64,000 nucleotides of DNA from DAOUJH01 sp965116555. Its GTDB lineage: Bacteria > Chloroflexota > Dehalococcoidia > Lucifugimonadales > QGNO01. Within the stretch, counting starts at the first letter, position 1; each line of letters begins with the position of its first letter. Positions 18,036-27,868 of the stretch are shown here, in pieces. The stretch is taken from the NCBI GenBank assembly GCA_965116555.1, contig OZ220698.1, forward strand, positions 1,364,001 to 1,428,000, written 5' to 3'. A model generated the notes under the pieces. It saw only the letters and a list, made by a program, of their open reading frames with translations, was not told the DNA's origin and did not search any database. The position numbers and the translations under genes were made by a program.

Positions 18036-18182
18036 TTGAACTTTACATCTATTGTGAACTGCGAATGCTCATGGCAGGGACGCGATAGCAACGAAAAAGT
18101 GTGGTACTCGTGGGTGGTTGATTTGGATGGGGGCAAGATAGAAAAGCTGGGAGACAAGAGGGGTGTGCGAAATGCCAACTAG
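18036..18182 (+). other. Short reading frame, possible gene remnant
   Basis: A 48-codon frame from TTG 18036 encodes a plausible-looking stretch (VNCECSWQGRDSNEKVWYSW, then VVDLDGGKIEKLGD). It has no ATG or ribosome site. Protein-like composition suggests the tail of a decayed gene, but chance cannot be excluded. The rest of the 18019-18262 gap shows nothing recognisable. Confidence 0.25.
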
Positions 18183-18262
18183 TCCTTGGTAAACCGGCTT
18201 ATTGACCACGGGAAGACCTTGGGCTACTTATAGATGACAAAAAAATCCTCTTGAGCAATGGT

Positions 18263-21200
18263 ATGCGAGCTGAAACTGGATCTGAACTAAGGCCAAATGG
18301 GGCAAAGGCCCTGTACGTAGTGCTGGCAGCGGTATGTTCCACTGTAGCGGTAGTGATCTTGGGATGCACCCAGGCAACACCCGCTGCAACACCCACACCT
18401 TTGGCGACCGCTACGATCCCAGTACGTATTATGCAGGTCGAACCAGCCAGCGTCGTTCTACCCACGGCAACTCCCGCTCTCACTCCTGCACAACCTACTC
18501 CCGAAGGTGTCGCCGTAAGCCCCACTGCTCAACCGACATCAACTACGACGATGCCTGGGACGCCCGTTGCTCCACCTCTTCCTCCCACGCCGCCTAAGCC
18601 ACCGACTCCTCCACCGGCTCCCATGCCGCCTAAGCCACCAGCTCCTCCACCGGCTCCCACGCCGCCCACTACTTTCTCACCCAGTCCAACGCCGGCGCCA
18701 ACCCAGATTCCCACGCGCAGAATTGCCGTGGAGGAACTTTCGTGGGTGAATGACGGCGCCACTCACGGTGAGATTCAGCTAATGGATTATCTGCGAGACG
18801 TTGCAAAGACTCACTTCGAGGTGCCAGATTCCGAGTCGGTAGTGTCTGATGGAACCGGACAGCTGTTTAAGATCGTACTGAGCGTACTGCGGTCCTTGTA
18901 CCACGATTACCCTGACCAACATGACTATCTCCTTGACCAGTCCTGGTTCCAGGACGGACTGACCCAGGAAGAGGCTGCCTTGATAGTTGTCCTACCAAGC
19001 GTAATTGGCCAGGAGAATGTTTTCGAAGGCCTAGTCGAAGGTAGCCATGTGGCCTCAGGAACCATCTCAGTGCCACTGGCAGGTACTATAAACCTATATG
19101 CAATCAAACGCTCTCCGTTCCGGAATGATGTGGTTGAATGGATGGCCACGGCAGTGGAGGCGATGGAAGACCTGATGGGCTCCCCCTGGCCCAATCCCAA
19201 CGTGATCGTGCTGGTGGATCCTGATTGGGTAGACCCGGAGGGCAGAGGCGCAACGGGGCTATACGTCGGTACTCACGTGATGTCAAAGGGTAGGCGTGGA
19301 AATATCTTCCATGAGCTAGGGCACTACTATTTTAACGCCGGACCTGAGTGGTTGGATGAAGGCGGGGCGGAGTTCCTTGAGTTCTACACCCTGTATTTCT
19401 CCGGAGGAGGTTACAAGAACAGCCCCAGATACAACCAGATACGGTTGCAAGTATGGCCACAGACCGATTGCTCATTGCGTGGAGCCTCTAACATACAGGA
19501 ATGGCTCGACGCTCCAGATGAGGAGAAGGACCCATCGCTCTCGGGACGGGGTCTCCTCGCGCAGTGCCACTATTTTCTCGGAGACCTGTTCCTTACAGGA
19601 ATGTATGAATCTCTGGGACATGACGTAGTAAGCGACTCCCTAAGGGAACTGCACGAGATCGGCGCATCAGGGCGTCCCGCGACTGAAGACGACATCTACC
19701 AGACCTTCCTGTCCAACACGCCTCCTGAACAACAGGATGAATACCGCAACCTGTACTCATGCCTTCACGGTGGGTCAATCCCGGGCCATAGCCCTCCTGA
19801 AAAGACGGCATCCCCTCACGTCAGAGACGCGCTGACTGCGCTTTACCACGCCACAAATGGACCTGACTGGAGAATCAACGAGAACTGGCTGAGCGACGCT
19901 CCGCTAGATGAGTGGTATGGAGTCACCACTGATTGCGACGGAAAGGTCATTGCTTTGAACTTAGCCCATGCCGGGTTGACCGGCAGCCTGCCGCCGGAGC
20001 TGGGTAGGCTCACCGATCTGGAGATACTTCTCCTGGATAACAACGCCTTCACAGGGCCACTACCCCAAGAGATCGGTAATCTCCATAAGCTTAGAAACCT
20101 GGACCTGACCCTTGCCACAGTGCCCGGACCGCTGCCGCGAACGCTGGGGAATCTCACCAATCTACGGTGGCTAGATCTCGTTAACGCCAAGCTGATCGGA
20201 GAAATACCGCCGGAGCTGGGCAGACTCACCAATCTGGAGAATCTGCTGTTGGGAAGTAACCAGTTGACCGGAGAAATACCACCGGAGTTGGGCAACCTAA
20301 AGAACCTGGGGGATCTGGACCTAGGGTCGAACCAGTTGACGGGGCCAATACCACCGGAGTTGGGCAACCTTAGAAATCTGAGAACGCTGATTATAGCTTG
20401 GAACCAGCTGACGGGCCCCATACCAACAGAACTGGGCAACCTCACTAACCTGGGCAGCCTTACCATCAGCAACAATGAGTTGTCGGGCCCCATACCTCCG
20501 CAATTGGGCGGCCTACAAAACCTGGGGACGCTGGCCCTGGATAACAACCAGTTGGACGGACCCATACCGGCTGATCTGGGTAGGCTCTCTAATCTGGGAC
20601 TCCTGAGGCTGCAGGGCAACCGGCTTTCCGGCCCGATTCCGCCAGAGTTGGGTAGCCTACAACACTTGACAGGTATGAATCTCGCCGGAAACCAGCTGAG
20701 CGGGACGGCCCCGGCAGAGTTGAACCGTCTTATCAAACTACAGGTCTTGGATCTGGGTGGGAACAACTTGACGGGCCATATACCGTCCTGGTTGGGCGCC
20801 CTGCCCAACCTGACATCAATAGCCCTGGCGGATAACCAGCTTAACGGATCCATACCGGCTTGGTTGGGCAGCCTCAAATTGACATCCATAGACCTAGGGC
20901 AAAATCAGCTTACAGGCCCCATACCCCCGGAGCTGGGTAACCTCTCCAACCTAGAGATTTTGACCCTTAGAGGAAATCAACTGAGTGGTACCATCCCGCC
21001 CGAACTGGGGAACCTTTCCAAGTTGCTGTTCCTAAGGCTAAATGACAACGAATTGACCGGACAGATACCACCGGAGTTGGGCGGCCTCTCTGGCCTGGAT
21101 AGGTTGTTGCTCTATGGAAACCACCTGACTGGACAGATACCTCCCGAGTTGGGCAGCCTCTCTCAATTGAAGTGGCTATTTCTCACAAAAAACGAATTAA

Positions 21201-21649
21201 GCGGCCACATACCTCCGGAGTTGGGAAACCTCTCAAACCTGGAGAGGCTTCACCTGGGCGACAATGAATTGACCGGTCCCTTACACCCGGAGCTGGGTAA
21301 TCTCTCCGGTTTGAAGTCCTTGCACTTGTCGGAGAATCTGCTCACCGGCACGATACCGCCAGAATTGGGCAGCCTCTCAAACTTGCAGTCACTGAGACTT
21401 TCACAAAATCAGCTGACCGGACTGATCCCCCCAGAACTGGGCAACCTGTCCCAATTGAGGTGGCTGTTCCTTTCTTCCAATGAGTTGACCGGATCAATCC
21501 CGCCAGAATTGGGCAACCTCTACCTGGAATCGCTGTACATTGCAGACAACGGATTAACGGGGTGCATACCCGAGGCGTTGGGACTCGGATTACAATCCGG
21601 ACAACATAACGACCTCGCAGACGCTAACTTGTCTTTCTGTGAGACCTGA
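18263..21649 (+). CDS. Secreted lipoprotein with HExxH metallopeptidase-like domain and 22+ leucine-rich repeats
   Basis: 1,128 residues from ATG 18263; TTG 18251 is an alternative. A lipoprotein signal ends in VILGC (Cys35). A Thr- and Pro-rich stalk of about 100 residues follows. A globular region then carries HELGHYYF (His350), followed by EWLDEGGAEFLEFY, the pattern of a gluzincin zinc site with a downstream Glu ligand. From about residue 524 a cap (ALYHATNGPDW, WLSDAPLDEWYGVTTD) leads into 22 full 24-residue LRRs of the form LTGPIPPELGNLSNLxxLxL and a partial one. The protein should be anchored outside the cell. Peptidase activity is inferred from the motif. A similar cap and LRR occur in the 1,676-residue lipoprotein at 44.5 kb. 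Confidence 0.88.
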   Translation: MRAETGSELRPNGAKALYVVLAAVCSTVAVVILGCTQATPAATPTPLATATIPVRIMQVEPASVVLPTATPALTPAQPTPEGVAVSPTAQPTSTTTMPGTPVAPPLPPTPPKPPTPPPAPMPPKPPAPPPAPTPPTTFSPSPTPAPTQIPTRRIAVEELSWVNDGATHGEIQLMDYLRDVAKTHFEVPDSESVVSDGTGQLFKIVLSVLRSLYHDYPDQHDYLLDQSWFQDGLTQEEAALIVVLPSVIGQENVFEGLVEGSHVASGTISVPLAGTINLYAIKRSPFRNDVVEWMATAVEAMEDLMGSPWPNPNVIVLVDPDWVDPEGRGATGLYVGTHVMSKGRRGNIFHELGHYYFNAGPEWLDEGGAEFLEFYTLYFSGGGYKNSPRYNQIRLQVWPQTDCSLRGASNIQEWLDAPDEEKDPSLSGRGLLAQCHYFLGDLFLTGMYESLGHDVVSDSLRELHEIGASGRPATEDDIYQTFLSNTPPEQQDEYRNLYSCLHGGSIPGHSPPEKTASPHVRDALTALYHATNGPDWRINENWLSDAPLDEWYGVTTDCDGKVIALNLAHAGLTGSLPPELGRLTDLEILLLDNNAFTGPLPQEIGNLHKLRNLDLTLATVPGPLPRTLGNLTNLRWLDLVNAKLIGEIPPELGRLTNLENLLLGSNQLTGEIPPELGNLKNLGDLDLGSNQLTGPIPPELGNLRNLRTLIIAWNQLTGPIPTELGNLTNLGSLTISNNELSGPIPPQLGGLQNLGTLALDNNQLDGPIPADLGRLSNLGLLRLQGNRLSGPIPPELGSLQHLTGMNLAGNQLSGTAPAELNRLIKLQVLDLGGNNLTGHIPSWLGALPNLTSIALADNQLNGSIPAWLGSLKLTSIDLGQNQLTGPIPPELGNLSNLEILTLRGNQLSGTIPPELGNLSKLLFLRLNDNELTGQIPPELGGLSGLDRLLLYGNHLTGQIPPELGSLSQLKWLFLTKNELSGHIPPELGNLSNLERLHLGDNELTGPLHPELGNLSGLKSLHLSENLLTGTIPPELGSLSNLQSLRLSQNQLTGLIPPELGNLSQLRWLFLSSNELTGSIPPELGNLYLESLYIADNGLTGCIPEALGLGLQSGQHNDLADANLSFCET

Positions 21650-21759
21650 CGTTCACCGCAGGAGCTTCTCATGGAAGGCATCACTTCGTCGCGCTGAAGC
21701 TTCAGGCAGAAGCGGACGCATCCTAAGGCTGGATATTGTGCAGGACGGGGAGCCGCCTC

Positions 21760-22278
21760 CTACAAACCGTCGGGGAGGTCCACGACCATTACGCCTCGTT
21801 CCGTGTCCACCGCTTTGACCACGTCGGCCAGCGCCGGCACCAGGGTCTCCTTGTCGGCACCCTTGACCACGTAGACGTCGTTGGCGCCGGTCTGCAGGAT
21901 GTCGGTTATCAGGCCAAGCTCGTCGCCGTTGGCGGTGACAACGCGCATGTCCAGAAGCTGGTAGTGGTAGTAGGTGTCGGATGGAAGCGGAACGGCGTGC
22001 TCCTTGCCGATAAAAACAGGCTCGTTGCGAAGCTCTGCCGCAGCTTGTTGAGAGTCGATGTCCCTGAACTTGACCAGCAGGCCTTTGGTGGCGTTGCGGG
22101 CGCGCTGTATGGAGTACGGCGCTCCTCTAATAAGCACCTCTCGACCTGCGGCGAATCTCCCCGGCACATCTGAGAGGAGCTCTACGTGCAACTCGCCGCG
22201 CACTCCGGCTGGGGACCTGATACGGCCTATCAGAATGAGGGAGTCTTCTCCGCCGTCGCAGCGGGAAGGTGAATTCAT
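21760..22278 (-). CDS. rimM: Ribosome maturation factor RimM
   Basis: 172 residues with the RimM N-terminal barrel (LILIGRIRSPAGVRGELHVE) and the C-terminal PRC-barrel (YYHYQLLDMRVVTANGDELG, then GANDVYVVKG and LVPALADVVKAVD). RimM binds S19 and helps mature the 30S head. Third gene of rpsP-khpA-rimM, starting 5 bp after khpA. A trmD gene, common next in this order, is not present; downstream lies the convergent end of the LRR lipoprotein gene. Confidence 0.93.
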   Translation of the reverse strand: MNSPSRCDGGEDSLILIGRIRSPAGVRGELHVELLSDVPGRFAAGREVLIRGAPYSIQRARNATKGLLVKFRDIDSQQAAAELRNEPVFIGKEHAVPLPSDTYYHYQLLDMRVVTANGDELGLITDILQTGANDVYVVKGADKETLVPALADVVKAVDTERGVMVVDLPDGL

Positions 22279-22283
22279 GCGTG

Positions 22284-22511
22284 CTAGACGATTTCCAAGC
22301 TGGCGCGGGCGCCTTCCTTGACCGCAGCCACCCTGAGCAGAACTCGTATGGCCTGGGCGACCCGGCCTTCGCGGCCAATGATCTTGCCCTTATCTTCCGC
22401 CGCTACTTCCAACTTGAAGATAATGCGCCCGTCTTCCTCGGTCTCGGTGACCTTGACTTCTTCGGGCTTGCTGGCAATGGACTTGGCGATGTATTCGACC
22501 AGTTCCCGCAT
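22284..22511 (-). CDS. khpA: KH-domain RNA-binding protein KhpA
   Basis: 75 residues of a single KH domain with the GxxG loop in KIIGREGRVAQAIRVLLR. The N terminus MRELVEYIAKSIASKPEEV is typical of KhpA/YlqC. It forms heterodimers with KhpB/Jag, which is encoded at 8.6 kb. Lies 6 bp after rpsP and 5 bp before rimM in one operon. Confidence 0.93.
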   Translation of the reverse strand: MRELVEYIAKSIASKPEEVKVTETEEDGRIIFKLEVAAEDKGKIIGREGRVAQAIRVLLRVAAVKEGARASLEIV

Positions 22512-22517
22512 ATGTGG

Positions 22518-22766
22518 TTACTCCTCCGCAGCGGGCCCTCTGCTACGAAGAATCTGGGCTACCGGATCAGAAGGTTGGGCTCCTTTGCGCATCCATTCCT
22601 GGACCTTCTCTTCGTTGAGTACAATGGTAGGAGGATCGGTCATGGGATCATAGTGGCCCACCTGGTCCACGAAAGCCCCATCCCGAGGAGACCTGGAATC
22701 GGCCACCACAATTCTGTATGAGGGGTGCTTCTTGGCACCGACTCGCCGTAAGCGTATGCGTAACAT
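22518..22766 (-). CDS. rpsP: 30S ribosomal protein S16
   Basis: 82 residues matching S16 throughout: MLRIRLRRVGAKKHPSYRIV, VADSRSPRDG, then VGHYDPMTDPP and a helical C terminus. First gene of the rpsP-khpA-rimM operon, with a clear promoter 35 bp upstream. Confidence 0.95.
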   Translation of the reverse strand: MLRIRLRRVGAKKHPSYRIVVADSRSPRDGAFVDQVGHYDPMTDPPTIVLNEEKVQEWMRKGAQPSDPVAQILRSRGPAAEE

Positions 22767-22800
22767 CTTTTCCTAAGGGGCGCAGTTTTAAGCGTACTAA

Positions 22801-22830
22801 ATTGTAGCCCTTGCCTAGAGACGTTGTCAA
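22801..22830 (-). promoter_or_regulatory. Promoter of the rpsP operon
   Basis: Minus-strand TTGACA (22830-22825), an 18-bp spacer and TACAAT (22806-22801). Confidence 0.8.
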
Positions 22831-22917
22831 TGTCAGCAAGGCTGTGGGGCTGAGCCTACCGGCAATCGTTGTTGCTCCGCCTCATTCGGTGCGCTACAGT
22901 ATCGGCGGGAGGAGACC

Positions 22918-25797
22918 ATGACCACGGCTACCGGCGCCCTAGAAGCAGAGCTGCGCCGCCGCGTCCAAGGCGAGGTGCGGTTCGACGCTTTCTCCAAGGC
23001 GATGTACAGCACGGACGCCTCCATCTACCGGATGGATCCCGTGGGGGTGGTCATTCCCCGCAACGCCGACGATATAGCCGCCGTCGTCGAGATATGCCAC
23101 CGGTCGGGCACGCCGGTGCTTCCCAGGGGCGGAGGCACCGGGCTTGCCGGCCAGACGGTGAACCACGCCGTGGTAATGGACTTCTCCAAGTACATGCACG
23201 GCGTAGTGGAGGTCAACGCGGAGGAGAGATGGGTCAGGGCCCAGCCCGGCATCACCCTGGATGAGCTCAATCATCACCTGCGGCCTCACCGCCTGCACTT
23301 TCCCCCCGATCCCACCACCAGCAACCGCGCCACCGTGGGAGGAGCCATAGGCAACAACTCCTGCGGCAGCCACTCGGTGCTCTACGGCAAGACCTCAGAC
23401 CACGTGAAAGAGGTCAGCGTGGTGCTCTCCGACGGGACGCCCGCCATACTGGGTCCAGTGAGGGGCAAGGCGCTGGAGGCAAAGCTGAACGGGGACGGAC
23501 TGGAAGGCCGCATATACTCCGACATCAGGCGCATTGCCGGGGAGCAGCGCGACGAAATAGAGCGCCGCTTCCCCAAGATCATGCGGCGCGTATCGGGCTA
23601 CAACCTGGACATGATGCTGGGAGCGGACGACGTCAACATGGCCGGGATGATAGTCGGCTCAGAGGGAACGCTGGCCACGGTTACCGAGGCCAAGCTCAAC
23701 CTGGAGCCTTTGCCCAGCATGAAGGCGGTCGCGGTGCTGCACTTCCGCAGCCTCATAGAGGCCATGGAAGGCACACTGGCCACGCTGGAACACGGCCCGT
23801 CGGCGGTGGAACTGGTCGATAGCATGCTCCTGCAGCGCACCAGGGAGTCGGCCAGCTTTTCCCGTCGCATGACCTTTGTGGAGGGAGACCCGGAGGCCTT
23901 GCTGCTGGTCGAGTTCTACGGGGAGTCGGAGAAGGAGCTTCTGGGCAAAATAAGCGGATTGAAGCGGCACATGGAGAGCAGCAGACTGGGCTATGCCTGC
24001 GTACCTGCCATGAGCCTGGAAGAGCAGACCAACGTTTGGGAGATACGGAGAGCAGGCCTGGGTCTGCTGATGAGCGTCAAGGGCGACTCCAAGCCCCTAC
24101 CCTTCGTGGAAGATACGGCGGTGCCCCCGGAGAAGCTGCCGGAATACGTGCGGCGGTTCGATGAGATGGTGCGCGACCACGATACGGTCGCGGGGTACTA
24201 CGGCCACGCCAGCGTGGGGTGCCTGCACATCAGACCCATGGTCAACATCAAGACGGATGAAGGGTTGGATAAGCTGGTCTCGATAGCCACTGCGGTGAGC
24301 GACCTGGTGCTGGAGTACGGCGGCTCGCTAAGCGGAGAGCACGGCGACGGGATAGTGCGGGGGGTGTGGACGGAGAAGATGTTCGGCAGCACCCTGTACG
24401 AGTCCTTCCGAGAGGTGAAGCGCACCTTCGACCCCAAGGGAATAATGAACCCCGGCAAGATAGTGGACACGCCGGGTCTGACGGAGAACCTAAGACTCAG
24501 CCCCGCCTACAAGGCCATGGAACCCGACACCGTCCTGGACTTTTCGGCGGACGGCGGGTTCGCCCGCTCGGTGGAGTTGTGCAACGGAGTGGGCGCCTGC
24601 CGCAAGGTGCTGGGCGGCACCATGTGCCCGTCGTACATGGTGACACGGGAAGAGGAACACTCCACGAGGGGACGGAGCAACGCCCTGCGTTCCGTGCTCT
24701 CAGGGGCCTTGGATTCGTCGGAATTCACCGGCAAACGTCTGCACCAAGTGCTGGACCTATGCCTGGAATGCAAGGGCTGCAAGGGAGAGTGTCCCTCCAA
24801 CGTGGACATGGCCAAGCTGAAGTACGAATTCCTCAACAGCTACTACAAGAAACACCGAATGCCCCTGCGAGCGCGCCTCATGGCCGGCATCGCCGGTATC
24901 AACGCTCTGAGCGCGCCACTGGCTCCGCTGGCCAACTTTGCTGCCAGGAACCCGCTGAGCCGGAGGCTGATGCACCGGTTCCTGGGCTTGCACAAAGACC
25001 GCAAGACGCCTGCACTGACCAGATCGACATTCCCAAGCCGGTTCAAGAAAAGGACGGCGAATGGGAGAAGCGCGGTCAGAGGGCGGGTCGTGCTGTTCCA
25101 CGACACCTTCACCGACTACAACGAGCCACAGGTGGGCATGGCTACCGTGGACCTGCTGGAAGCGGCGGGATATGAAGTAGTCCTTGCGGATAAGGTCTGC
25201 TGCGGTCGGCCCATGATCTCCAAGGGGATGCTGGAACGGGCCAGGGAAAACGCCCGCATCAACGTGGAGCGCCTATACGCCTTTGCCAGGGACGGCGTAC
25301 CCATAGTGGGCACCGAGCCGAGCTGCCTGCTCACCCTGCGCGACGAGTATCCGGACCTCCTGCGCAACGAGGAATCCAGAACGGTGGCGCAGAATTCGTA
25401 CCTGTTGGAGGAGCTGCTGGTCAAACTGCAGAGGGACGGAGAGCTTGAGCTGGAGTTCAACAGCACGCCTCAGAAGGTGCTTTTCCACGGCCACTGCCAT
25501 CAGAAAGCAGCAGTAGGTACGGCAGCATCGGTGGCGGCGCTGAAGCTCGTGCCCGGCCTCGAAGTGGAGATTGTCGACTCAGGGTGCTGCGGTATGGCGG
25601 GGTCGTTTGGCTACGAGAAGGAGCACTACGAGATGTCGATGGCCATCGGAGAAAGGCGGCTGTTCCCAACGGTGCGCTCCAACCCGGAAGCACGCATTGC
25701 CATCACGGGGTTCTCCTGCCGTCACCAGGTAATGGACGGCACCGGTCGCGAGCCGGAGCATGTCGCGGAGATACTGCGGAGCGCGCTGGTGGGGTGA
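22918..25797 (+). CDS. Fused FAD-linked oxidase / Fe-S 2-hydroxyacid dehydrogenase (GlcD-GlcF-like)
   Basis: 959 residues joining two normally separate subunits. The N-terminal FAD-binding half has PRGGGTGLAGQTV near residue 65, TVGGAIGNNSCGSHS, and the FAD-oxidase C-terminal signature GEHGDGIVRG. The second half has ferredoxin-like cysteine clusters (CNGVGACRKVLGGTMCPSY and CLECKGCKGECPSN) and two CCG-type heterodisulfide-reductase motifs (KVCCGRPMISKG and DSGCCGMAGSFGYE). This layout occurs in D-2-hydroxyglutarate, D-lactate or glycolate dehydrogenases (YdiJ-like) that pass electrons to a membrane carrier. GGAGGAGACC precedes the ATG. It stands alone, so the substrate is not fixed. Confidence 0.9.
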   Translation: MTTATGALEAELRRRVQGEVRFDAFSKAMYSTDASIYRMDPVGVVIPRNADDIAAVVEICHRSGTPVLPRGGGTGLAGQTVNHAVVMDFSKYMHGVVEVNAEERWVRAQPGITLDELNHHLRPHRLHFPPDPTTSNRATVGGAIGNNSCGSHSVLYGKTSDHVKEVSVVLSDGTPAILGPVRGKALEAKLNGDGLEGRIYSDIRRIAGEQRDEIERRFPKIMRRVSGYNLDMMLGADDVNMAGMIVGSEGTLATVTEAKLNLEPLPSMKAVAVLHFRSLIEAMEGTLATLEHGPSAVELVDSMLLQRTRESASFSRRMTFVEGDPEALLLVEFYGESEKELLGKISGLKRHMESSRLGYACVPAMSLEEQTNVWEIRRAGLGLLMSVKGDSKPLPFVEDTAVPPEKLPEYVRRFDEMVRDHDTVAGYYGHASVGCLHIRPMVNIKTDEGLDKLVSIATAVSDLVLEYGGSLSGEHGDGIVRGVWTEKMFGSTLYESFREVKRTFDPKGIMNPGKIVDTPGLTENLRLSPAYKAMEPDTVLDFSADGGFARSVELCNGVGACRKVLGGTMCPSYMVTREEEHSTRGRSNALRSVLSGALDSSEFTGKRLHQVLDLCLECKGCKGECPSNVDMAKLKYEFLNSYYKKHRMPLRARLMAGIAGINALSAPLAPLANFAARNPLSRRLMHRFLGLHKDRKTPALTRSTFPSRFKKRTANGRSAVRGRVVLFHDTFTDYNEPQVGMATVDLLEAAGYEVVLADKVCCGRPMISKGMLERARENARINVERLYAFARDGVPIVGTEPSCLLTLRDEYPDLLRNEESRTVAQNSYLLEELLVKLQRDGELELEFNSTPQKVLFHGHCHQKAAVGTAASVAALKLVPGLEVEIVDSGCCGMAGSFGYEKEHYEMSMAIGERRLFPTVRSNPEARIAITGFSCRHQVMDGTGREPEHVAEILRSALVG

Positions 25798-25864
25798 GTG
25801 GCTCTTAACCTCCATGTCCCATGTGGTGTACCATACGGGCAATCGGTTTTTATGAGAGGCTTGC

Positions 25865-26614
25865 GTGTTTGACCTCAATGGAAAAAGTGCGCTTGTAACG
25901 GGCGGCAGCAGAGGCCTAGGCCGGGCAATCGTCAAGGATCTGGCGACTGCCGGCGCCCAGGTGTCCTTTTGCTACCACAAAGACTCGGCGAGCGCGGAAA
26001 CGGTGGTGGTGGAAGTGCAAAGCTGCACCGGACGCATACCTCTAGCCATCCAGGCCGACATAACAAGAGACGCCGATAGACAGCGACTGGTGGAGCATAC
26101 CGTCGAGCAGTTGGGGGGTGTAGACATCCTGGTCAACAACGCGGGGACAAGGGAGGACGGAGTAGCGCTCAGGATGGGCGATACCTGGGACCACGTGGTA
26201 GACCTTGACCTCAACGCCCCCTTCCGATTGTCCCAACTGGTGCTGAGGTTGATGATACGGCAGTCTTGGGGGAGAATAATCAATATAGGAAGCATCGCCT
26301 CCCGCATAGGCCTTGGCGGACAGGCGAACTACACTGCGGCAAAGGCGGGACTGGAAGGCCTGTCTCGCTCCCTGGCACAGGAGTACGGAAAGCGCGGCAT
26401 CACGGTGAACACGCTGAACCCGGGATTCATCGAGACCGACCTCACGGAGGACGCCAGCAGCCAGCTTAGGGAGGCTCTGCTGGCCAGGGCAGCCATACCG
26501 CGCACGTTGTCGCCGGAGGCGGTGGCCGGCGCAGTGGTGTTTCTGGCCTCGGAGGAGGCCTGGGCCATAACCGGTCAGACAATAAACGTCGACTGCGGGC
26601 TGGTGAAACTATGA
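25865..26614 (+). CDS. fabG: 3-oxoacyl-ACP reductase (FabG-like SDR)
   Basis: 249 residues of a classical short-chain dehydrogenase: cofactor loop TGGSRGLG, NNAG at 91-94, and the catalytic S143-Y156-K160 (YTAAK). The C-terminal GFIETDLTE and WAITGQTINVDCG match FabG. Starts at GTG 25865 with GAGAGG upstream. Its stop overlaps the fabF start (ATGA), so the two are translationally coupled and should act together in fatty acid or a related acyl-chain pathway, reducing 3-oxoacyl-ACP with NADPH. Confidence 0.88.
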   Translation: MFDLNGKSALVTGGSRGLGRAIVKDLATAGAQVSFCYHKDSASAETVVVEVQSCTGRIPLAIQADITRDADRQRLVEHTVEQLGGVDILVNNAGTREDGVALRMGDTWDHVVDLDLNAPFRLSQLVLRLMIRQSWGRIINIGSIASRIGLGGQANYTAAKAGLEGLSRSLAQEYGKRGITVNTLNPGFIETDLTEDASSQLREALLARAAIPRTLSPEAVAGAVVFLASEEAWAITGQTINVDCGLVKL

Positions 26615-27867
26615 GGAACGGCAACGCAAAAAAGGTAGTAATCACAGGGCTTGGCACCGTAAACCCCCTGGGACTAAACGTCCAAGAGACCTGGGCCAAC
26701 CTGTTGAGCGGCAAAAGCGGCATCGGCAAGATCGAGTCCTTTGACCCTGAAGAGTCCGGCATGCGTACGCGGATAGCGGGCGAGGTCAAGGAGTTCGATC
26801 CGGAAAACTGGATGGACCGCAAGGAAGCCAGGCGCATGGACAGGTTCAGCCAGTTTGCCCTGGCTTCGGCAAAGGAGGCTGTAGCCAACTCCGGGCTCAA
26901 GCTGGAGGGCGACACCCGCTACGAAGTCGGGGTCCTGATTGGCAGCGGCATAGGCGGACTGGCTACCATTGTCGAGCAGTCCTACGTTGTAAAGGAAAAG
27001 AAGGCGCGTAGAGTCAGTCCATTCACCGTCCCCATGCTCATGCCCAATGCCGGCTCCGGCATAGTGTCCATACACTTGGGCTGCTGGGGTCCCAGCTTCG
27101 CTACGGCGTCCGCCTGCGCCTCATCGGCGGACTCGCTTGGCGTGGCGCTGGATATGATAAGGAACGGCCGCGCCAAGGCGATGGTGGTGGGAGGCAGCGA
27201 AGCTACCATCATCCCCGTGTGCGTCGCATCCTTCGAGCAGGCGCATGCCCTCAACTTCAACAGCAACGATCAGCCGGAGAAGGCGTCCCGACCCTTCGAC
27301 CTGCATCGAGACGGGTTCGTGCTGTCCGAGGGAGCGGCGGTGATGGTGCTGGAAGACGAGGATTTCGCCAGGGCGCGCGGGGCCACAATTCTCGCCGAGC
27401 TGGCGGGGTATGGAGCGGGTTCGGACGGCTATCACATCACAGCCCCCGAACCCGGAGGCCGCGGCGCAGTCAAGGCCATGGAGGACGCGCTCCAAGACGC
27501 CGGCGCATCGAAGGACGAGGTGGTCTATATCAACGCCCACGGCACGTCTACGCAACTAAACGACAAGGTGGAGGCGCAGGCGGTGCACCAGGTGTTCAAC
27601 GGAGCCAGGATACCCATCAGCTCTACGAAATCGATGACGGGGCACCTGGCGGGGGCGGCGGGAGCATTGGAGGCCCTGTTCTGCACCAAGACGGTGGAGA
27701 CCAACTGGGCGGCGCCTACTATCAACTACGATACCCCTGACCCTGAATGTGACGTGGACTGCATTCCATGGGAACCCAGGGAGATTGGAAAAGGGGTTAT
27801 TCTATCCAATTCGTTCGGATTTGGGGGGCATAGCTCCTGTTTGGCCTTCAGGCCGTATGAAGGATAG
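26611..27867 (+). CDS. fabF: 3-oxoacyl-ACP synthase II (KAS II)
   Basis: 418 residues with the condensing-enzyme triad C169 (TASACASSADS), H310 (NAHGTSTQLND) and H345 (TGHLAGAAGALE). The N terminus VVITGLGTVNPLG is typical of FabF. It elongates acyl-ACP with malonyl-ACP. Coupled to fabG by a 4-nt overlap. No acyl carrier protein, fabD or fabH is adjacent, so either a dispersed fatty acid pathway or a small specialised acyl system is possible. The following methyltransferase gene has its own promoter-like sequence. Confidence 0.9.
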   Translation: MRNGNAKKVVITGLGTVNPLGLNVQETWANLLSGKSGIGKIESFDPEESGMRTRIAGEVKEFDPENWMDRKEARRMDRFSQFALASAKEAVANSGLKLEGDTRYEVGVLIGSGIGGLATIVEQSYVVKEKKARRVSPFTVPMLMPNAGSGIVSIHLGCWGPSFATASACASSADSLGVALDMIRNGRAKAMVVGGSEATIIPVCVASFEQAHALNFNSNDQPEKASRPFDLHRDGFVLSEGAAVMVLEDEDFARARGATILAELAGYGAGSDGYHITAPEPGGRGAVKAMEDALQDAGASKDEVVYINAHGTSTQLNDKVEAQAVHQVFNGARIPISSTKSMTGHLAGAAGALEALFCTKTVETNWAAPTINYDTPDPECDVDCIPWEPREIGKGVILSNSFGFGGHSSCLAFRPYEG

Positions 27868-27868
27868 C

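Noticed and set aside
19843..20889. 348-codon minus-strand frame
   Set aside because: It is antisense to the LRR repeats and inherits its regularity from them.
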